DNA from: Pseudomonas sp. Au-Pse12 | GTDB lineage: Bacteria; Pseudomonadota; Gammaproteobacteria; Pseudomonadales; Pseudomonadaceae | DNA: 64,000 nt | Direction of reading: 5' to 3' | Assembly (NCBI RefSeq): GCF_021341665.1 | Contig: NZ_JAJTTH010000001.1 | Location: 248,001-312,000 of the forward strand | In this document: positions 16,167 to 23,786 of the stretch, piece after piece | Position numbering within the stretch: position 1 is the first letter of the stretch | Layout: every line of letters begins with the position of its first letter | Notes under the pieces: generated by a model | What the model was told of the DNA's origin: nothing | The model's database searches: none | What the model saw: only the letters and a program-made list of their open reading frames with translations | Program-made: the position numbers and the translations under genes

Positions 16167-16461
16167 CTGTCAGTACGGCCTTTGCCCTGATCCGCAGGTC
16201 TCGGCAGGGGCCAGCCTTCCTGGCCAGCTCTATGAACTGCTGCGCGTACTGAGGCGCGTCGAACAGCTGGCTGAGCTGCTTTACTTTCTCGCCGTCGAAG
16301 ATGGCCGCAGCCTGCTTTTCCACGGCCTCGTTCCACTCAGCGAGTGTCAGTTCCAGGGGGGGGGCGCCAGGCCTTCCGCTTGGTCTGGTGGTCTTGGTGA
16401 TCTTCCTGGCCTCAGCCAGCGCTACGTCGGCTGTCATGCCGAAGACTGCAAAGGTGCTCAT
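16075..16461 (-). CDS. Phage-type hypothetical protein
   Basis: 128 residues, starting MSTFAVFGMTADVALAEARK and ending in KAPMVGWSDWHPSTAKVA. It looks like the small early-region proteins of Pseudomonas prophages. It contains a run of nine G/C bases (16356-16364) within codons for AAPPL, a slippage-prone spot. Same strand as ndpA, the exonuclease remnant and the 17203 gene, so probably once part of one prophage operon. Confidence 0.5.
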   Translation of the reverse strand: MSTFAVFGMTADVALAEARKITKTTRPSGRPGAPPLELTLAEWNEAVEKQAAAIFDGEKVKQLSQLFDAPQYAQQFIELARKAGPCRDLRIRAKAVLTDAEGKPVINPKTKAPMVGWSDWHPSTAKVA

Positions 16462-16563
16462 TGGTTATCTCCGTGCAGCCTCTGGCCTCGCCAGGGTGGC
16501 GTGATTGTTTGAAGTGGGGTATTTGTGTTTCCGCCCAAAATGAGGTCGAGCAGGGGGAGTGAT

Positions 16564-16779
16564 ATGGCTTGCGATGAATGCGAGGCGCTCAGGGGGCCAG
16601 GCGGAGAGGGCTACCCATATCCGCATTGGCATTTGACCGAGCTCGATAGCTCAACCGTCAATTCCAGCGGACACTCGAAGATAATCATCACGAACTATCG
16701 ATGTACTGTGTGCCAAACATCATGGGTGCATACGGATGATCGAAGCGACAGATTCAAATTCTGGGTTATGGAACTGTAA
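16564..16779 (+). CDS. Small zinc-ribbon-like protein
   Basis: 71 residues from ATG 16564, preceded by GGGGGAG. Two cysteine pairs, CDEC at residues 3-6 and CTVC near residue 48, could bind one zinc ion. The end (SWVHTDDRSDRFKFWVMEL) is aromatic. No family recognised. Its 3' end reaches into the decayed end of the opposite-strand gene. Confidence 0.5.
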   Translation: MACDECEALRGPGGEGYPYPHWHLTELDSSTVNSSGHSKIIITNYRCTVCQTSWVHTDDRSDRFKFWVMEL

Positions 16780-16799
16780 GTGCAATAGGTGAGGGCGGG

Positions 16800-17203
16800 T
16801 CAGGCGCGTCGGACTTTGAAACCCAGCATCGCCTTAATGTTATGGCAGTAGTCCTGAAGCCGCTCATAGGCCTTGTACTTGGCCTGGCCTCGGGTGCCGC
16901 CCATACCCAGACCACGTCTTCTCTGGCCTCTTTGTTCCAGCTGAGATCATCCCAGTCATGGTTGAACGGCAGGACCAACCACTCTTTGAGCGGCAGGGTC
17001 TCGGCAATATCGCCGTACTGCATTTCCCAGGTGGGGTGAAAGTTGCGAATGCGTTTCTTCGGATCGCTATCGAGGATTACGCCGATGTAGTGGCCACGGT
17101 CGGCCATGATCACGCCGGGCTTACCGTTGGCGGTCACTCGGCGCCCGACCTCGGCCGGCACGTTGTAATGCTGGCGAACGTATTCGCAGTTGTAGTTGTT
17201 CAT
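16800..17203 (-). pseudogene. Phage-type hypothetical gene with frameshift
   Basis: The first part reads MNNYNCEYVRQHYNVPAEVG, then KPGVIMADRGHYIGVILDSD and HPTWEMQYGDIAETLP. After about residue 102 the frame becomes meaningless, whereas the neighbouring frame reads QAKYKAYERLQDYCHNIKAM and ends LGFKVRRA with a stop at 16800-16802. A single missing base near 16891-16900 would join the two. The role is unknown. Confidence 0.6.
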
Positions 17204-17308
17204 GCTTTTCTCCTTGGGTGAGCCGCCCTCATCGGGGTGGCGCGCGTCAAGAAGGGTGGACTACGCTACTTTGGCCAAATAGGCATATGGACTACTTCAG
17301 GGGAAATC

Positions 17309-17605
17309 ATGGACGCGTTGAGAGCAGAGTTTGCGAGGGCAATCGAAGAGGCCATCCAGGAGTGCCATAGGATCAAGTACAACCCGATCATATGGGAAAG
17401 GATGAACAGACAGCATGGGCCAGTCGAAGCGGCCATCAAGCTTGTAACCTCAGGCGATTTCCAGACGGGTCTCAAGCGATTACTTGCAGAGAATCGACCT
17501 GAACTGACGGTTGAGTCGCACGTGTTGCAGTCAAGATTCTCGGCCCTATTTGATAACCGATTGAAAGAGCTTGCCCAGTGGCGCCTGGACCACGCACTTC
17601 GGTAG
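17309..17605 (+). CDS. Hypothetical helical protein, 98 aa
   Basis: 98 residues from ATG 17309, chosen for the AGGGGAAA upstream. It is helical and contains IKYNPIIWERMNRQHGPVEA followed by LKRLLAENRPELTVESHVL. This is the pattern of a small domain found in many accessory-region proteins (Y-P-x-F/W, then a G-A pair, then L-R-DLT-E). No function is established. Confidence 0.5.
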   Translation: MDALRAEFARAIEEAIQECHRIKYNPIIWERMNRQHGPVEAAIKLVTSGDFQTGLKRLLAENRPELTVESHVLQSRFSALFDNRLKELAQWRLDHALR

Positions 17606-17615
17606 CGCCGGATGG

Positions 17616-18182
17616 TCAGGCCAAGTCTGCGAGAGGCAGCGTAACCTGGGTTTGATCGACCGCTCCAGCAGGGCGAATGGTGTTGAATCCGGCCTCTACC
17701 GCCGACAGGGCCTCGATCCAATGGCTTTCGCGCTGAGTGATGTAGGCCGCTCGATTGGTACAAGCCTCCGGATAGGCGATCACCTCGATCACTGAGAATT
17801 CCCAGTCGGTGATGTCGGTGTTGCCCAGCGCTGAGTGAAACTTGCAGCTGGTTGGGTTGCTCAGGTGCTGCCACCAGCGCAGCGTGAACGGCTGGGTGGT
17901 TTGGCCGACATAAACACGCCCAGTGGACTTCTGCCGGACCTGGTAGATAACCGCTGGTGCCCGGCCTTCGTTAACCAAGCGGAACTCCTGAACATCTCGA
18001 AACCGCGCCGCCTGCTTGCAGGCCTCCGTACAGTAGTCATGGCTGGTGGTTTCGGTGTTCGGGTCGTTGTACTTGTCAATCAGCTTGAACACAGCGCCGC
18101 ACTCCTTGCAGGCCGTGTCCTCGAAGCGGCGCAGCAGGTATCGTTGCCACTTCAGATAGGGAGGTGCGATGTGGTCGTACAC
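17616..18182 (-). CDS. GIY-YIG domain protein
   Basis: 188 residues. A cysteine-containing region (CKECGAVF, then YCTEACKQ) near residues 25-60 looks like a zinc finger. It is followed by a GIY-YIG-type fold: VIYQVRQKSTGRVYVGQTT, then FTLRWWQHL. The family comprises nucleases that cut DNA by a Tyr/Arg/Glu mechanism. The start is a GTG without a good ribosome site and overlaps the opposite gene, so the true N terminus may be lost or further inside. Confidence 0.6.
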   Translation of the reverse strand: MYDHIAPPYLKWQRYLLRRFEDTACKECGAVFKLIDKYNDPNTETTSHDYCTEACKQAARFRDVQEFRLVNEGRAPAVIYQVRQKSTGRVYVGQTTQPFTLRWWQHLSNPTSCKFHSALGNTDITDWEFSVIEVIAYPEACTNRAAYITQRESHWIEALSAVEAGFNTIRPAGAVDQTQVTLPLADLA

Positions 18183-18401
18183 GGAGTTGAATACAAGTTT
18201 TTTACCGCCTCACACGTAACCAAAGGGCATGACGGCTTAGGGCTTGAGTGCTGGCGCGGCGACGATATGGTCTTTGAGGTATTCAGGAATGACGAAACGC
18301 TGCGTTTTGAAGTAACCCTGTTCGAACAGGATGTTCCTTTAGAGCTGCTTGAGTACGCCGTCCCAACTGCTCGTAAAAGCCTGGGTGAGTTTGTGCCGTA
18401 G
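18171..18401 (+). CDS. Small hypothetical protein, 76 aa
   Basis: 76 residues from GTG 18171, with GGGAGG 6 bases upstream. The sequence contains KGHDGLGLECWRGDDMVFEV, FRNDETLRFEVTLFEQDVPL and a final helix. This pattern is shared by small acidic proteins found near toxin and immunity genes. The match is from memory and the function is not known. It is divergent from, and overlaps by 12 bp, the GIY-YIG gene start. Confidence 0.45.
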   Translation: MVVHGVEYKFFTASHVTKGHDGLGLECWRGDDMVFEVFRNDETLRFEVTLFEQDVPLELLEYAVPTARKSLGEFVP

Positions 18402-18420
18402 AACCTGTCCTTGGCCACTA

Positions 18421-18502
18421 CAAATCAACACTGTTCAGCAAGGGATCCGTTGAGCCTGGTGAATTTTCCGGACCAGCCGTACTGACGATATCTCCACCTT
18501 AG
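18421..18502 (+). pseudogene. 3' remnant of a second MrpH-type adhesin
   Basis: 82 bp aligning without gaps to 14427-14508, the end of the adhesin gene. Translation [17 protein letters not shown] then PAVLTISPP and a stop. Of nine or so differences about two thirds are synonymous, so it derives from a once-selected homolog rather than from a recent copy. Confidence 0.8.
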
Positions 18503-18522
18503 TTGAGCATATTTTTATGCTT

Positions 18523-18589
18523 GGCTTCCGTCTGGCTTCTTGTCGATCTTGTGGATGATGCTGTGAAGTACTGGCATTGCGATTACCTC
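18523..18589 (-). pseudogene. ndpA: 5' remnant of a second ndpA
   Basis: 67 bp aligning without gaps to 15456-15522. It keeps the start codon (18575-18577) and 18 codons, [18 protein letters not shown], then stops matching. Only 20 bp separate it from the adhesin remnant. Confidence 0.8.
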
Positions 18590-18648
18590 AGACAAGCGCC
18601 TCCCTCCGTGATCGGTGGTGGCGATTTGGTTTCGGTTGGGGTATACGG

Positions 18649-19074
18649 ATGGCCGGCATGAGGCCGGATCAAGGACGCTTTTTTGTGAAGCTCAATTCAA
18701 ACTGGATCGGTAACGAGGGAGCCTCTGTCGAAGCTTTGGATGCGCTTCGTGCTGCAGCGCCTCAAGATCTTCCTTTCGAGTACTACCAATTGCTCGAACT
18801 CAGTAATGGCGGTGAGGGACCACTTCCCGATCCTCTCTTCAACTTTTGTCTCGACCCAGCTGAAACAGCCTCGGACGCTTCACAGATACGCCTGTTTGCA
18901 GAGATTGCATCTGGCTTATTTGTTTTTGGCGGCGATGGCGGTGGACAGTTGTTTGCGTTCGATCTGAGAGGGGCTTCCCCATGGCCGATAGTTACCTTCG
19001 ACGAGGTGGACCCAAGTGGGAGCGTGCTTATGGCGGCCAGCAGTTTTGCTGAGTTCGTAGCATCAATCGGATAG
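18649..19074 (+). CDS. SMI1/KNR4 (SUKH)-type protein
   Basis: 141 residues from ATG 18649. It has the SUKH pattern: LPFEYYQLLELSNGGEGPLP, then IASGLFVFGGDGGGQLFAFD and PWPIVTFDEVD, closing with SSFAEFVAS. Bacterial SUKH proteins are mostly immunity proteins that neutralise nuclease toxins of contact or polymorphic systems. No toxin gene is recognisable next to it, so it may be an orphan. Confidence 0.75.
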   Translation: MAGMRPDQGRFFVKLNSNWIGNEGASVEALDALRAAAPQDLPFEYYQLLELSNGGEGPLPDPLFNFCLDPAETASDASQIRLFAEIASGLFVFGGDGGGQLFAFDLRGASPWPIVTFDEVDPSGSVLMAASSFAEFVASIG

Positions 19075-19090
19075 GCGCCGCCCTTCTAGT

Positions 19091-19276
19091 GTGTTTAGAG
19101 AGCCGCTATTCGCCGAGCAAATCGGGCCAGATGTGTTCAGGGTGACCCTGATACAGGGCAACTTTTACTGTGATAGCGATTTCTCCTTGGAAGGGGAGTT
19201 CGAAATGCATACCACGCTTGAAGTGTACAGTGGTCATGTAGAAAAGCAGTTATCACTTAGGCGAACGGATGCATGA
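19091..19276 (+). CDS. Hypothetical small protein or fragment
   Basis: 61 codons from a GTG without a clear ribosome site. The translation (FREPLFAEQIGPDVFRVTLI, then GEFEMHTTLEVYSGHVEK) looks like real protein and may be the C-terminal fragment of a longer gene. No family recognised. Confidence 0.35.
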   Translation: MFREPLFAEQIGPDVFRVTLIQGNFYCDSDFSLEGEFEMHTTLEVYSGHVEKQLSLRRTDA

Positions 19277-19377
19277 ACTAGTGGATCTGGACAAATGAAC
19301 GCAGCGCGTCCATTGCGCCACTCTTTGTCGCTCGATCAGCTTCATGTCCCGGTCCTGGTCTGCACCTTCCTCAGCCT

Positions 19378-19704
19378 TCAGAACGAAGTGGCTATTGCCA
19401 GCGCCAGCTGTTTATCAGTCATGTACGGCTGCTCATAGGCCGAGTGGTAGTACCGAACGGCTTGCTCAAATTGAGCGCCGCGGATTTCGCCCTCTGAGCC
19501 GATGAACGCCAGCGCGTCGGCCTTTGCCGATTTCATATTCGCAGGGCCATAGACCGTTAGTGCAGTGGTTCCACCCACGATAAGGGTGGGAACAATGGTC
19601 GTGATAAACATCGCTTTTTCAATGGGATCATTATTTTCGTGCGCCACCGCTTGCGTGCAGGCCAATGCCAGCACGATCACGCACAGTGTTCTCATTGAAT
19701 CCAT
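19378..19704 (-). CDS. DUF2388 family protein
   Basis: 108 residues from ATG 19704, with AGGAAG upstream. Signal peptide RTLCVIVLALACTQAVA. The mature part ends with the DUF2388 pattern AKADALAFIGSEGEIRGAQF followed by DKQLALAIATSF. The family is secreted or periplasmic, common in Pseudomonas and of unknown role. It marks the return to ordinary chromosome after the island. Confidence 0.7.
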   Translation of the reverse strand: MDSMRTLCVIVLALACTQAVAHENNDPIEKAMFITTIVPTLIVGGTTALTVYGPANMKSAKADALAFIGSEGEIRGAQFEQAVRYYHSAYEQPYMTDKQLALAIATSF

Positions 19705-19875
19705 TCCCGACTGCTTCCTGCCGTCTAGTTGAAGGGCGCCACCATAGCAGGGAACAGGCCGGGCTGACACAAGACGCCCGGCGCTGGGCGATCACAAGAC
19801 GGTAGCGCTCCCCATGACCTTCGTCCGAGCCGACGGCAGGCTGGCGGATGATGGGTACTGCGTGGGCCGCCGGGT

Positions 19876-20802
19876 TTAGTGGGCGAGATCCTCAGGCGGG
19901 ACCACCCAGACACTGCAGGGCATTTTGTACAGCAGTTGTTCGATGGTGCTGCCGACCAGCCGGTCGATTCCACGATGGGCGATGCGGCCCATGACAATGA
20001 CGTCGATGTCGTAGGCGTCGGCATAGCTGCAAAGCACTTTGGCTGGGTCCCCCATGATCATGTGCTGTTTTTCCGCGGGGATGTCATTGCGCTCCGCCAG
20101 ATCACGGAACGCCTCGCCTTGTGCATCGAACAGCGCCTTGGCGGCGTTTGACGAGAAGAACGCGGAGGCGTTGTTGAAGCCGAATTCAGAAGCACTGATC
20201 GAGGACAGGTCATGCGCGTAAATGACGTCGAGTTCGGCGTTGCAGGTACTGGCCAGTCTGGCGGCGTCACGCAGAATTCTGTCGTTGAGGTCCTTGTAGT
20301 GGTGATTGCGATGGAAGGGGTCGACTGCGGCAAGGATTCTGCGCGGCAGGGCGTGCTGCACATGGCTGACAAAGTGCAGGGGCACCGGGCATTCGCGCAG
20401 CAGGTGTACGTCCAGTGGCGTAAACATCAGGCGTGACAGCAGCGATTCGTGCTCCAGGGCCTTGATCAAGGCCGCCATGGGTTGCTCCCTGAGATGGATG
20501 AGAATCTCCTGCAACGGCCTTTCCACCCACACCACTTCAGTGGTGACGGGCACGCCGAGCTTGCGCAAGGGGCGAGCCTGATCCTCAAGCCATTGATGAT
20601 GGCGCTCGACGTAGCCCAGGCGCATCTGTTCCAGGGCTTGGTCATTGACCAGGCCTGCGGTTGCCAGGCCCTCCAGGTAATCGAATGCGACGATGTGCAA
20701 CGCTGCGTCCGACGCTTTGGCCAAGCGGGCGGCGCGTTCGAAAGCCGGGCTGTTTTTCATCAGCGACGATACGACAAGCATGAAACGAGATTGCGCAGGC
20801 AT
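19876..20802 (-). CDS. Tandem universal stress protein (UspE-like)
   Basis: 308 residues with two Usp domains. The second ends with the ATP-binding pattern VIVMGRIAHRGIDRLVGST. Tandem-domain USPs in Pseudomonas are induced under oxygen limitation and support anaerobic survival. First of four in this block (others at 22812, 24575, 28176). An ANR-like site lies 80 bp upstream of the start, fitting control by an FNR-type regulator. Confidence 0.85.
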   Translation of the reverse strand: MPAQSRFMLVVSSLMKNSPAFERAARLAKASDAALHIVAFDYLEGLATAGLVNDQALEQMRLGYVERHHQWLEDQARPLRKLGVPVTTEVVWVERPLQEILIHLREQPMAALIKALEHESLLSRLMFTPLDVHLLRECPVPLHFVSHVQHALPRRILAAVDPFHRNHHYKDLNDRILRDAARLASTCNAELDVIYAHDLSSISASEFGFNNASAFFSSNAAKALFDAQGEAFRDLAERNDIPAEKQHMIMGDPAKVLCSYADAYDIDVIVMGRIAHRGIDRLVGSTIEQLLYKMPCSVWVVPPEDLAH

Positions 20803-20882
20803 GACCCATCTCCCGTAGGTAATCGTTCCAGCGGCCGGCGCTGGGGTCTTTGTCTATCCTGGCGCGGCCAACGGGCGTGGGT

Positions 20883-20896
20883 TTGATATTTGTCAA
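20883..20896. promoter_or_regulatory. ANR/FNR-like box
   Basis: TTGATATTTGTCAA matches TTGAT-N4-ATCAA at 9 of 10 fixed positions. Upstream of the minus-strand usp gene starting at 20802. Confidence 0.65.
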
Positions 20897-20955
20897 AGCG
20901 GCCGCTGCGCGCGCCTGCCGGCAGACGCTCGGTAGCGGCGTTCATTCAAGGATTG

Positions 20956-20969
20956 TTGAGCATTATCAA
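20956..20969. promoter_or_regulatory. ANR/FNR-like box
   Basis: TTGAGCATTATCAA, 9 of 10 fixed positions. Lies 172 bp before the + strand gene at 21141, with which it could be linked. Confidence 0.5.
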
Positions 20970-21140
20970 TGCGGCATGCCGTCAGTCCGGCGCAGTCTTG
21001 GGGACGCTGCCGAAGGCCGCGCACGATCTGCGCAGGGCGCGTGCCGACCATCGGCCTGGACGTATCCGGGGGCACTAGGGCGATGAGGCGGCAGATCAAC
21101 CTTGCGGGCCAGCGTTGTCTATCGTTTCTCGGAGGTGTCC

Positions 21141-21356
21141 ATGAACATTGAAATCACGGAGATAGGCGTGCCCCATCACTGGGTTGTGCACATGGATGAC
21201 TTTGAAGTGAACTTCAACAGCCAGGAACAGGCGGACGCGTTCGTGAGCCAGCTCAAGGCGCGAATCGCGGCGCCGCATGCGTGGCCAGGTGCGGCGGGGC
21301 GCCTTATGCGTGCAGCTGCGCCAGCGCCTGGCCAAGTACCCGCTGGCCTCAAATGA
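21141..21356 (+). CDS. Small hypothetical protein of the anaerobic block
   Basis: 71 residues from ATG 21141 with GGAGGTG upstream. The first 45 residues (ITEIGVPHHWVVHMDDFEVN, then SQEQADAFVSQLKARI) look folded; the alanine-rich tail does not. No family recognised. It precedes the MgtC-type gene by 52 bp and may be co-transcribed with it. Confidence 0.55.
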   Translation: MNIEITEIGVPHHWVVHMDDFEVNFNSQEQADAFVSQLKARIAAPHAWPGAAGRLMRAAAPAPGQVPAGLK

Positions 21357-21408
21357 CACGCGGCCAATGCCCCTGGCGCACGGCCTCTGACCTTCACCCG
21401 GAGCCACC

Positions 21409-22647
21409 ATGAATGAAACCTTTGGCATGGCAGGGGCGGCAGCCGCATTGGGGATCGGCATGCTCATCGGCCTTGAGCGTGAACGTCACAAGGGCAGCGG
21501 TGATACCCGGGCCTGCGCCGGGTTGCGCACCTTCGCGATCACCGCGCTGCTGGGCTATGTGGCGATGCAGGTGGGTGGGGCGTTGCTGGTCGGGATGCTC
21601 GGAATTGGTCTGACAGCCTTGGTGACCGTCGCCTATTGGCGCAGCCTGAGCGACGACCCCGGTGTCACCAGTGAAGTGGCGCTGCTCACGGTGCTGGTTC
21701 TGGGCGCGCTGTGCGGGTCCAGCCCTGAACTGGCGGTCGCGGTGGGGGTGCTGGTGGCGGGGCTGCTGACGTATCGGGAAAAGCTTCATGACTTCGCCAA
21801 CAGCCAGTTGAGCGAGGCGGAAATGCGCGATGGCCTGATCCTGTTGGTTGCCGCGCTGGTGGTACTGCCGTTGGCGCCGGACCGTTACATCGGGCCTTAT
21901 GCCGCCATCAATCTGCGCACCATTTGCAGCCTGACCGTGCTGTTGATGCTGGTGGGGGCCACGGGCCATATCGCCGTGCGCACCCTGGGAACCCGCTACG
22001 GCTACGCCATCAGCGCCATAGCGTCCGGCTTCGCTTCCAGTACCGCGACCATTGCCAGCATGGGGCATCGTGTTGTCGGCGAGCCCGGCAACATCCGCAT
22101 CCTGAGCGCCGCCGCGATCCTGTCCAACCTGGCGACGCTGATTCAGGTCGGGCTGATTCTGGGGCTGGTGGACCCCGCCCTGTTGCGCAGCATGTGGGGG
22201 CCCTTGGCCTGCGGGCTTGGCGCCACGACGTTGTACAGCGCGTGCCTGATGTTTCCCGCCCCGACCCAGGGGGCGAACGAGCCAATCAAGGTCAGTGGCG
22301 CCTTCGATCTCAAGCTGGCCTTGATCGTCACGCTGACCATGACCGCGATTACCTTGGTGTCGTCGGCAATGCTCAGCCATTTCGGCCAGGTCGGGGTGAT
22401 GTTGACCTCGGTCCTGAGCGGTTTTGCCGATGCGCATTCCTCGACGGCCTCCATCGCCTCCCTGGCCAAGGCCGGCCTGTTGCCGTTCGACGCCATTGCC
22501 GCTCCGGCGCTGATCGCTGTCAGCAGCAATGCCCTGAGCAAATGCCTGGTGGCCTGGGTCAGCGGCGGCAGGCGCTTCGCCGCCTATGTCATTCCGGGGC
22601 AGCTGTTGCTGACGCTGGCCATGTGGGGCGGCACGTTGCTGCATTGA
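21409..22647 (+). CDS. MgtC/SapB N-terminal and DUF4010 membrane protein
   Basis: 412 residues, about eleven membrane segments. The N-terminal MgtC-like part has GIGMLIGLERERHK and GLRTFAITALLGY. The C-terminal half has the DUF4010 plan with AISAIASGFASSTATIASMG and GFADAHSSTASIASLA. The family is an inner-membrane protein of unknown transport role. Its placement among usp genes suggests a role in membrane adaptation when oxygen or growth is limited. Confidence 0.8.
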   Translation: MNETFGMAGAAAALGIGMLIGLERERHKGSGDTRACAGLRTFAITALLGYVAMQVGGALLVGMLGIGLTALVTVAYWRSLSDDPGVTSEVALLTVLVLGALCGSSPELAVAVGVLVAGLLTYREKLHDFANSQLSEAEMRDGLILLVAALVVLPLAPDRYIGPYAAINLRTICSLTVLLMLVGATGHIAVRTLGTRYGYAISAIASGFASSTATIASMGHRVVGEPGNIRILSAAAILSNLATLIQVGLILGLVDPALLRSMWGPLACGLGATTLYSACLMFPAPTQGANEPIKVSGAFDLKLALIVTLTMTAITLVSSAMLSHFGQVGVMLTSVLSGFADAHSSTASIASLAKAGLLPFDAIAAPALIAVSSNALSKCLVAWVSGGRRFAAYVIPGQLLLTLAMWGGTLLH

Positions 22648-22728
22648 GCCCGGTACGGCGGCCTGTCTGCCGGGGTGAGCAGGTCTTGGACCCTATCCGG
22701 CATCACGTCATCAACAGCGACGGCAAAT

Positions 22729-22742
22729 CTGACAAAGATCAA
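22729..22742. promoter_or_regulatory. ANR/FNR-like box
   Basis: CTGACAAAGATCAA, 8 of 10 fixed positions, 70 bp before the usp gene at 22812, close to the usual activator distance. Confidence 0.5.
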
Positions 22743-22811
22743 GCGACGACAGGGCCGTAACGCTCAATCTGAAGGCCAGTTCAACCTGATGGCCGTGTGC
22801 CGAGGTGTCCC

Positions 22812-23735
22812 ATGTCACAGACTCAGCGTTTATTGTTGATCGCCCCATCCGCCATGACCCGCACCCCGGCGTTCGACCGTGCCACCGCTCTGGCGCAGGC
22901 GATGCAATTGCCGTTGCACATCGTCGCGTTCGATTATCTGCAGGCGCTGGCGGTTGCCGGATTGTTCGCCCCGCAGCAGATCGATGCGGCCCGGGAAGGG
23001 TACCTGCAGGCCCATCGACTCTGGCTCGAGGAGCAGGCAGCGCTGATGAGCAAGCACGGGGTCGAAGTTTCCAGTGAAGTGCGGTGGGTGCAGCATCCTT
23101 ATGAGGAAATCCTGCATTTCGTCGATGAGCAATCGCTGGCACTGATCATCAAGGATGCTCAGGAAGAATCGGCCCTGAAACGGGTGTTTTTCACACCACT
23201 GGACTGGCAGTTGCTGCGCGATTGCCCGGTACCCGTGCACCTGGTGACCAATGCCCGCCATCCTCGCCCGCGGCATGTCCTGGCGATCGTCGACGTCTTG
23301 CGCAGTGAAGAGCAGGATCTGGTGTTCAACGATCAGATCATCGACACCGCGGTGAAGCTGGCCGAGCAGTGTGATGCCACGGTGCAGTTGTTGCACGTCT
23401 ATGACTGGGTGGCGGTGTATGCGAAGGACATGGGCATTGGCGTGTTGCCCTTGGCCACAGGCCTCTATGAGGCGCTGGGCAGCGCCGAACATGAGGCGTT
23501 TTCCGCGCTGGCCGAGCGTCATGGCGTGGCACCGCAGAGCCGTCACTTCATCGAGGGGGCGCCGGTGCCGGTGATCTGTGAGTTCGCCGCCGAACATCAC
23601 GCGGACGTGATCGTCATGGGGACGGTGCAGAACAAGGGCTTGAATAAACGCCTGGGCACCACCGCCGAGCAGCTTCTGCATCGGGCGCCTTGTAGTGTCT
23701 ATGCCATCAAGCCGGACAGGCTGTTGAACTCATGA
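22812..23735 (+). CDS. Tandem universal stress protein
   Basis: 307 residues from ATG 22812 after GAGGTG. Two Usp domains. The first starts RLLLIAPSAMTRTPAFDRA and the second ends DVIVMGTVQNKGLNKRLGTT, close to the ATP-binding GxxG-x9-G(S/T) pattern. Closely similar in plan to the other three usp genes of the block, which suggests expansion by duplication. Probably part of a low-oxygen survival regulon. Confidence 0.85.
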   Translation: MSQTQRLLLIAPSAMTRTPAFDRATALAQAMQLPLHIVAFDYLQALAVAGLFAPQQIDAAREGYLQAHRLWLEEQAALMSKHGVEVSSEVRWVQHPYEEILHFVDEQSLALIIKDAQEESALKRVFFTPLDWQLLRDCPVPVHLVTNARHPRPRHVLAIVDVLRSEEQDLVFNDQIIDTAVKLAEQCDATVQLLHVYDWVAVYAKDMGIGVLPLATGLYEALGSAEHEAFSALAERHGVAPQSRHFIEGAPVPVICEFAAEHHADVIVMGTVQNKGLNKRLGTTAEQLLHRAPCSVYAIKPDRLLNS

Positions 23736-23786
23736 GCAAGGGACGCCCCGCGTTGAACCGTTGGCCGGAGCACCGCGGGGCGTTCT

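Noticed and set aside
19277..19377. A second copy of the tRNA-Leu 3' end marking the right end of the island
   Set aside because: I looked through this stretch and up to 19870 and saw no match to the terminal tRNA bases.
21394..22644. A long minus-strand frame opposite the MgtC-type gene
   Set aside because: The translation is rich in Gln, Gly, Arg and His repeats, typical of an antisense shadow of a membrane protein gene.
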